A stretch of DNA of 64,000 nt from Cyanobacteria bacterium SZAS LIN-3 (GTDB taxonomy: Bacteria > Cyanobacteriota > Vampirovibrionia > Obscuribacterales > Obscuribacteraceae). The translations under genes were made by a program, and so were the position numbers. Numbering within the stretch: the stretch's first letter is position 1; the number at the start of each line of letters is the position of its first letter. A model generated the notes under the pieces. That model ran no database searches. It saw nothing but the letters and a program-made list of their open reading frames with translations, and had not been told where the DNA came from. The stretch lies in the NCBI GenBank assembly GCA_018266215.1, contig JAFEAV010000030.1, positions 1 to 64,000 of the forward strand, given 5' to 3'. This document shows positions 59,612 through 64,000 of this stretch, one piece after another.

Positions 59612-60619
59612 ATGTTCAACATCTGGATGGAATTTGCCCTTTGTGCCGCCGTAATTATGTTTGCCGGGACGAAACTGACGCTTCATGGCGACGTCATAGC
59701 CGACAAAACCGGTCTCGGTCGCAACTGGGTCGGACTGGTGCTATTAGCCACAATTACGTCCCTGCCGGAGCTGGTAACAGGAGTTTCAGCTGTCACGTTA
59801 AACGATTTGCCGGACATGGCGGTGAGCGGGACTTTAGGTAGCTGCATGTTCAACATGCTCGTGATAGCCGGGCTGGACCTTCTCTCCCGTGGCAGACCGG
59901 TATCGCAAATGGTGCATCAAGGACATATGTTATCCGCGGGATTCGGCATTGTGCTTGTCTGCTTCGCCGCCGTCGATATCCTGTTTGGCAAGCATTTACC
60001 TGTTTTGACCGCAATTAACTCGATTGATCCACTCAGCATTGTATTTATCATTGTCTATTTGATTGCTATGAAGCTGATTTACGCATATGAGAAAACACGA
60101 GTCAAAGAATTTGCTGGAGAGTTAGCTGAAGCTGAGCAACCAGGGGCAACTCTGCGCAAGTCGGTCTTGTTTTTTACTCTGTACTCCCTGATGATTGTTG
60201 TTGCGGCCTGCTATTTACCGGAAATCGGCGAGAAAATTGCAAAGGCGACTGGCTGGGGGGAGAGCTTTATCGGGTCCTCCTTTATTGCCATTACCACTTC
60301 GTTGCCTGAAATCACTGTGTCCGTCGCTGCCGCTCGCATCGGCGCATTTGATATGGCCGTGGCTAATTTGCTTGGCAGCAACTTATTCAATGTGGTTATT
60401 CTTGCGATTATTGATTTCTGTTATTTGAAGGCACCCCTTCTTCGCTCTGTTTCTCAAATTAACGTTTTGACGGCTCTGACGGCCGTTATAGCAATGGCGA
60501 TAGTAATAATTGGATTGACCTATAGATCCGAGAAAAAGTTTCTATTTCTGGCCGGAGATGCCATGGCGATACTCCTGGTCTATGTGATGGCTAATTGCCT
60601 TCTTTTTGCAGCGCATTGA
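59612..60619 (+). CDS. CaCA-family cation/Ca2+ exchanger
   Basis: About 335 residues, ten or so membrane helices. The two alpha-repeats are clear: LATITSLPELVTGVSAV with GTLGSCMFNMLVIAG, and IAITTSLPEITVSVAAA with NLLGSNLFNVVILAI. The conserved acidic and Ser/Asn residues of the exchanger ion sites (S-x-P-E, G-S-N/C-x-F-N) are present. It exchanges Ca2+ (or another cation) for Na+ or H+ across the inner membrane. TTG 59609 is an alternative start. The antiporter gene follows 34 bp downstream, so the two may share a transcript. Confidence 0.9.
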   Translation: MFNIWMEFALCAAVIMFAGTKLTLHGDVIADKTGLGRNWVGLVLLATITSLPELVTGVSAVTLNDLPDMAVSGTLGSCMFNMLVIAGLDLLSRGRPVSQMVHQGHMLSAGFGIVLVCFAAVDILFGKHLPVLTAINSIDPLSIVFIIVYLIAMKLIYAYEKTRVKEFAGELAEAEQPGATLRKSVLFFTLYSLMIVVAACYLPEIGEKIAKATGWGESFIGSSFIAITTSLPEITVSVAAARIGAFDMAVANLLGSNLFNVVILAIIDFCYLKAPLLRSVSQINVLTALTAVIAMAIVIIGLTYRSEKKFLFLAGDAMAILLVYVMANCLLFAAH

Positions 60620-60653
60620 GACACTTTGACTAACCTGGAAACCGCTACATCCT

Positions 60654-62180
60654 ATGCCTGAAGCTATCCACATTGATATTTTTGTTGTTTTGCTTATTGT
60701 TACAGCAACGGTAGCTATGTCGGTGAAATGGGTCAAGCTGCCCTATTCGATCGCACTGGTAATTGTCGGGCTAATTATTGGAGTGTGCCACTTCCTTCCG
60801 CCTGTAGAATTAACTCCAGATCTGATTTTGCTGATTTTTCTGCCGGCCGTCTTGTTTGAAGCCTCATGGAACATTCAGCTTGCAGAGCTCCGAGAGAGTT
60901 GGATGCCGATCACGGTGCTGGCAACAGTTGGAGTTGTGATTAATACCGTTATTGTTGCTTTCGGGATGCACTATCTGGCAAATGTAGCCCTGGGCCCGGC
61001 CTTCCTGTTCGGTGCCATGATTGCGGCTACCGACCCTATTTCGGTACTGGCCCTATTCCGCAAGCTTGGTATGGACAGCGGGCTCACTATGCTTCTGGAG
61101 GGAGAAAGTCTGTTCAACGACGGCACAGCGGTAGTGCTCTTCAAACTGGTCCTGGCGATTGTTCTAGCCGGGGCGTCTTTTTCCGTCACGGCCACGGCTG
61201 GTAGCTTCCTGGTGGTAGTCCTGGGTGGTTGCGCTATTGGAGCCATTCTCGGATACGCTGCATCAATGGTAACCAGGCTTTTTGATGATCATTTGCTGGA
61301 AATAACACTCACGACAATTCTTGCATATGGCTCATATCTCCTGGCAGAGCAACTTCATGTATCGGCAGTACTAAGCGTGGTGGCAGCCGGTGTTGTAATT
61401 GGCAACTATGGCAGCCGCACGGGCATGTCGGCTGGTACGCGTATGGCGGTGAATTCTTTCTGGGAATACACAGCTTTTCTTGTCAATTCTTTGATATTCC
61501 TTCTGATCGGACTGCAAATCAAATTTGATTTGCTCGTCAAATACGGAGTTCAAATAGGAGTTGGCATTTTCCTGGTCCTGATTGCTCGCCTGGTTGTCGT
61601 TTACGGGTTGTGCCCGTTCATTGGCGGTAAGAGCCACAAAATACCCTGGAAATGGAGACATATGCTCTTCTGGGGGGCGCTGCGTGGATCTGTATGTATG
61701 GCACTGGCATTAAGTTTACCCGGTACTTTTGTCTACAGAGAGATGATCACAATCACGACATTCGGCGTTGTGTTATTTACTCTGCTTGTGCCGGGGTTGA
61801 CTATTCAGCCTCTGGTAAAGCTGCTCAAGATGAACCCCAGTGACCCAAGGCGCGAACAGTACCGGCGACTGAAAGCCCAGTTAATAGCGAAGAAACGTTC
61901 ACTGACGTTTCTAGGCAGCCAATTCAGCAGTGGTGCCGTGTCGGCAGCTTCGTTCGAAGAATTCAACGGAAAGCTGGAAAGAGAGGAAACTGCTCTCGTT
62001 AAGCGTATAGAGGACCTTCATCTTGAGGATGTTTCCATTAAGGCCGTTGAAGACGAAGCTCTTGCGAGAAAAGTCGCTGATCTGGAGAGGGATTGCCTGA
62101 GACAGCTCGTCAAAGAAGGGCTCCTGACCGAAGAAAGCCTGCAATTGATAGAGCTTGAGTCCGGCAATGTTCTATTTTAG
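60654..62180 (+). CDS. CPA1-family Na+/H+ antiporter (NhaP/YjcE type)
   Basis: 508 residues. About 12 membrane helices are followed by a cytosolic helical tail of about 110 residues (RREQYRRLKAQLIAKKRSLT and on). The family motif ATDPISVLALFRKLG contains the ion-binding Thr-Asp-Pro, and LEGESLFNDGTAVVLF carries the conserved N-D pair. It moves Na+ (or K+) out against protons and would regulate pH and sodium. It lies downstream of the CaCA exchanger. Confidence 0.93.
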   Translation: MPEAIHIDIFVVLLIVTATVAMSVKWVKLPYSIALVIVGLIIGVCHFLPPVELTPDLILLIFLPAVLFEASWNIQLAELRESWMPITVLATVGVVINTVIVAFGMHYLANVALGPAFLFGAMIAATDPISVLALFRKLGMDSGLTMLLEGESLFNDGTAVVLFKLVLAIVLAGASFSVTATAGSFLVVVLGGCAIGAILGYAASMVTRLFDDHLLEITLTTILAYGSYLLAEQLHVSAVLSVVAAGVVIGNYGSRTGMSAGTRMAVNSFWEYTAFLVNSLIFLLIGLQIKFDLLVKYGVQIGVGIFLVLIARLVVVYGLCPFIGGKSHKIPWKWRHMLFWGALRGSVCMALALSLPGTFVYREMITITTFGVVLFTLLVPGLTIQPLVKLLKMNPSDPRREQYRRLKAQLIAKKRSLTFLGSQFSSGAVSAASFEEFNGKLEREETALVKRIEDLHLEDVSIKAVEDEALARKVADLERDCLRQLVKEGLLTEESLQLIELESGNVLF

Positions 62181-62231
62181 TCGCAGGTGTGAGCTTCAAC
62201 TGCTTTGCTAAGCGAATCGTAGGGCAAACCA

Positions 62232-62270
62232 ATTTAGTTCGTTTGTCAAACGAATTAAATGTGATATAAT
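62232..62270 (+). promoter_or_regulatory. strong sigma-70-type promoter with an overlapping 29-bp palindrome
   Basis: -35 TTGTCA (62243-62248), 16-bp spacer, consensus -10 TATAAT (62265-62270). A palindrome, TTCGTTTG-T-CAAACGAA, centred on 62246 and extended to 62232-62260 with one mismatched pair, covers the -35 box. A repressor or activator bound there would control the LRV mini-protein gene, whose start is 65 bp downstream of the -10. Confidence 0.8.
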
Positions 62271-62334
62271 AGTAACAGTTGAAGCAGCACTGCAGGGGCG
62301 CCTAGCCCAGAGGGCTGTTCTCAAAGGAGTGATG

Positions 62335-62709
62335 ATGATTTTAACAAGAAGCTATTTGATGGCCGGCTCGCAGGAAATACCTGGCCTGGAACTCCAGAAG
62401 CTTTCGCAGCATGAGGATGAAAACGTGAGGCGCAGGGTTGCCGATCGCAAGGTGGTAACTCTGGAAATTTTGGAAGCCTTAGGTGATGATCCCAGCTCAA
62501 ACGTGCGTTCCGCTGTGGCAATGAATCCGCAAACACCTCTAAGTCTACTGCTCAAGCTGGTCATAGATCCCAGTGACGACGTGCGGTTCTGTATGGCCGA
62601 AAATCATAACCTGCCGAAGTGCTTGCTTAAGGTTCTTGAGCGAGATCCTAATCCTTACGTTCAATGGCGGGCTCGTGTCACGCTCAATCACTTGCAGATC
62701 TCCTCGTAG
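62335..62709 (+). CDS. LRV/HEAT-like helical-repeat mini-protein
   Basis: 124 residues. AAAGGAG lies six bases before ATG 62335; ATG 62332 and GTG 62329 are also in frame. The sequence is three or four repeats of the type 'D-x-x-x-x-V-R-x-x-V-A-x-N-x-x-T-P-x-x-x-L-x-x-L' (ENVRRRVADRKVVTLEILEA; SNVRSAVAMNPQTPLSLLLK; DDVRFCMAENHNLPKCLLKV; PYVQWRARVTLNHLQ). This is the leucine-rich-repeat-variant pattern. It probably binds a protein partner. It has its own strong regulated promoter. Confidence 0.75.
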   Translation: MILTRSYLMAGSQEIPGLELQKLSQHEDENVRRRVADRKVVTLEILEALGDDPSSNVRSAVAMNPQTPLSLLLKLVIDPSDDVRFCMAENHNLPKCLLKVLERDPNPYVQWRARVTLNHLQISS

Positions 62710-63087
62710 CTGCGTAAAGGGTTAAGGCCAGGAGAGCTAAAGTGGCCGTGAGTAAGAGTTTTGCCGAAATGCGGCAACGATAACAATGACGATGTTGTCC
62801 GTTTAATCAGATCCAATTCAATTGCATTAATTTATTAGCCCCTCAGGTGGTGGTGGTTTCTGGACGCGGACCGGAAGCCAGTGATTTTCTTATACCGCCA
62901 ATGCTCAAGAAGATTGGTCACCAGGCTCTTTTGAGAAACCATACCCAGTGCAGAGTATTATTGGCCTCGACAAAATCTTACTCGGAATGTTATGGTGCGG
63001 CATCGTCGGCCGCTCAGAGACTGCGGTTGTGTCTGGTTTAGCAATAATATTTTCCTGTTAAATTGCGGGAATTTTTGAGGTGATATT
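62710..63087 (+). other. 378-bp gap without a supported gene
   Basis: A short stem TTGCCG-AAATG-CGGCAA (about 62760-62777) is visible near the start. A GTG-started 64-codon frame at 62847-63041 has no ribosome site and odd composition, and I do not accept it. The region must include the promoter of the following TPR gene, but no convincing -35/-10 pair is seen. Confidence 0.4.
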
Positions 63088-64000
63088 GTGAGCGAAAACG
63101 GGATGTCCGCTACATCTATCAATCTCATTGGAGCTGAATTGCTTCGCTCTGGTCGATATGAGGAGGCTTTAGTCCTGTTTGCCAGGGCCATTAAGCAGCA
63201 TCCAGAAAACGCGGGCTGGTGGAATCATCTCGGGGAAGCCCTGGAGAGAAGTCAAAGGATACAGGAGGCTTTCTTAGCGTACGAGTCGGCTCTAAAGTTA
63301 CAGCCGGATAACTATGAGTACTGGAACAGTTGCGGCGTCATGTTAGCTCTGCTTGGGAATTACGATAAGGCTGAGACGGCGTTTTGTGAGGCGATTAATT
63401 TAAAGCCCGACTATGCAAACGCAAACTTCAATCTTCGAGATCTTCGCTTGAGAAGGAGCAATCCCGTTCATGCTGACAAGAGTGTTGCTTCCACCGACAC
63501 TGAATTTTTTACCGAGAAAGAGCTCAATGCTCTGATTGACCGGCTCAAATTGGCGGCAAAGCAGTCCCCTGCCGACTTGTCTATACAGGTTCGGCTGAGT
63601 CAGCTGCTGGCCCGTTCCGGTGATTTGAGAGGGGCGGTCAATCTGCTCAAGAAAGTAATTAAACACGACAACGAAAATGTTCAAGCCTGGCTCAATCTGG
63701 CTAATCTTTATATGCGGACGGGCCAAAAGCAGTTGGCAATTACCGCATTTGAAAAGCTTATTTCCCTCAATCCGGGAGACTATCATGGATATCTTAATTT
63801 AGGTGAGGCTCTCAAGGCTGCCAAATATTTCAGCGACGCTCTGGTGGCGATCCGTGCAGCCGTGGAATTGGCTCCAGAAAGTGCTGAATGTTGGAAAGCC
63901 TGGGCTCAGGCTCTCGAACTGGCCCAAGATGGAGCGTGCTTTTCTGCATATGTAAGAGCCGCTGAACTGGCTCGTTTTGACGCAGAACTTTGGTATACGG
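63088..64000 (+). CDS. TPR-repeat protein, C-terminus cut off by window edge
   Basis: An open frame of 304 codons from GTG 63088, behind GAGGTGA, to the window end. An ATG at 63103 is also possible. TPR units include GAELLRSGRYEEALVLFARA, NHLGEALERSQRIQEAFLAY, NSCGVMLALLGNYDKAETAF, LSQLLARSGDLRGAVNLLKK, LNLANLYMRTGQKQLAITAF and YLNLGEALKAAKYFSDALVA. No signal peptide. The first four repeats are separated from the rest by a Ser/Thr/Glu linker (about residues 125-150). The function is unknown; the product continues beyond the window. Confidence 0.85.
   Translation, partial: MSENGMSATSINLIGAELLRSGRYEEALVLFARAIKQHPENAGWWNHLGEALERSQRIQEAFLAYESALKLQPDNYEYWNSCGVMLALLGNYDKAETAFCEAINLKPDYANANFNLRDLRLRRSNPVHADKSVASTDTEFFTEKELNALIDRLKLAAKQSPADLSIQVRLSQLLARSGDLRGAVNLLKKVIKHDNENVQAWLNLANLYMRTGQKQLAITAFEKLISLNPGDYHGYLNLGEALKAAKYFSDALVAIRAAVELAPESAECWKAWAQALELAQDGACFSAYVRAAELARFDAELWYT

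Noticed and set aside
62847..63041. 64-codon frame with GTG start
   Set aside because: No ribosome site, unusual composition and no motif.

Overview
The window holds about 55 protein genes, densely packed on both strands in short operons. No rRNA, tRNA, CRISPR array, integrase or transposase was recognised. The organism looks like a diderm, heterotrophic bacterium: it has a TolC-type outer-membrane factor, lipoproteins and many secreted proteins. It is rich in TPR, LRR and other repeat proteins and often starts genes with TTG or GTG. A member of the Melainabacteria/Obscuribacterales side of the Cyanobacteriota fits this mix, but that is an inference; no marker gene in the window proves it.

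Region 1 (1-14.3 kb) is a complete high-affinity [NiFe]-hydrogenase locus of the group 2a (cyanobacterial Hup / mycobacterial Huc) type. A leftward unit carries hupS, hupL, a four-cysteine mini-protein, the maturation protease and a further gene cut by the window edge. A rightward unit starts from the same 275-bp divergent control region. It encodes a TPR protein, two tiny membrane proteins, a NifU/Rieske fusion, an NHL propeller and a full hypF-C-(SIS isomerase)-D-E-A-B set, in which most genes overlap by 4-30 bp. The locus therefore contains the enzyme, its electron-transfer accessories and the machinery for inserting Ni-Fe(CN)2CO. A 12-bp inverted repeat lies in the divergent region.

Region 2 (14.3-39 kb) is mixed. 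It has two LRR proteins (one fused to DUF4259), a GNAT acetyltransferase, two tandem paralogous histidine kinases divergent from one OmpR-type regulator, an alpha/beta hydrolase, a SUKH-fold protein and a broken small gene. These are followed by a degenerate nucleotidyltransferase-like protein, a kelch protein, an EmrAB-TolC-type efflux operon, a secreted esterase-like protein, several TPR proteins, an LCMT-type methyltransferase and a hipBA module with a clear operator.

Region 3 (39-52.5 kb) contains a Cys-rich membrane mini-protein and a compact cluster of a PaaA-like diiron protein, a PaaC-like partner and a two-[4Fe-4S] ferredoxin. It continues with a giant Gly-rich beta-repeat exoprotein interrupted by a frameshift at a C5 homopolymer, a His-rich protein with a spherulin-4-like domain, a possible C25/caspase-fold secreted peptidase and a class-A beta-lactamase-like protein with an altered SDN motif.

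Region 4 (52.5-64 kb) has a GT20 (trehalose-phosphate-synthase-like) gene preceded by tandem 11-bp repeats. Two paralogous QseBC-like two-component operons follow, then a possible structured RNA, a lipoprotein, a CaCA exchanger, a CPA1 Na+/H+ antiporter, an LRV/HEAT mini-protein behind a strong promoter with an overlapping palindrome, and a TPR protein that runs off the end.
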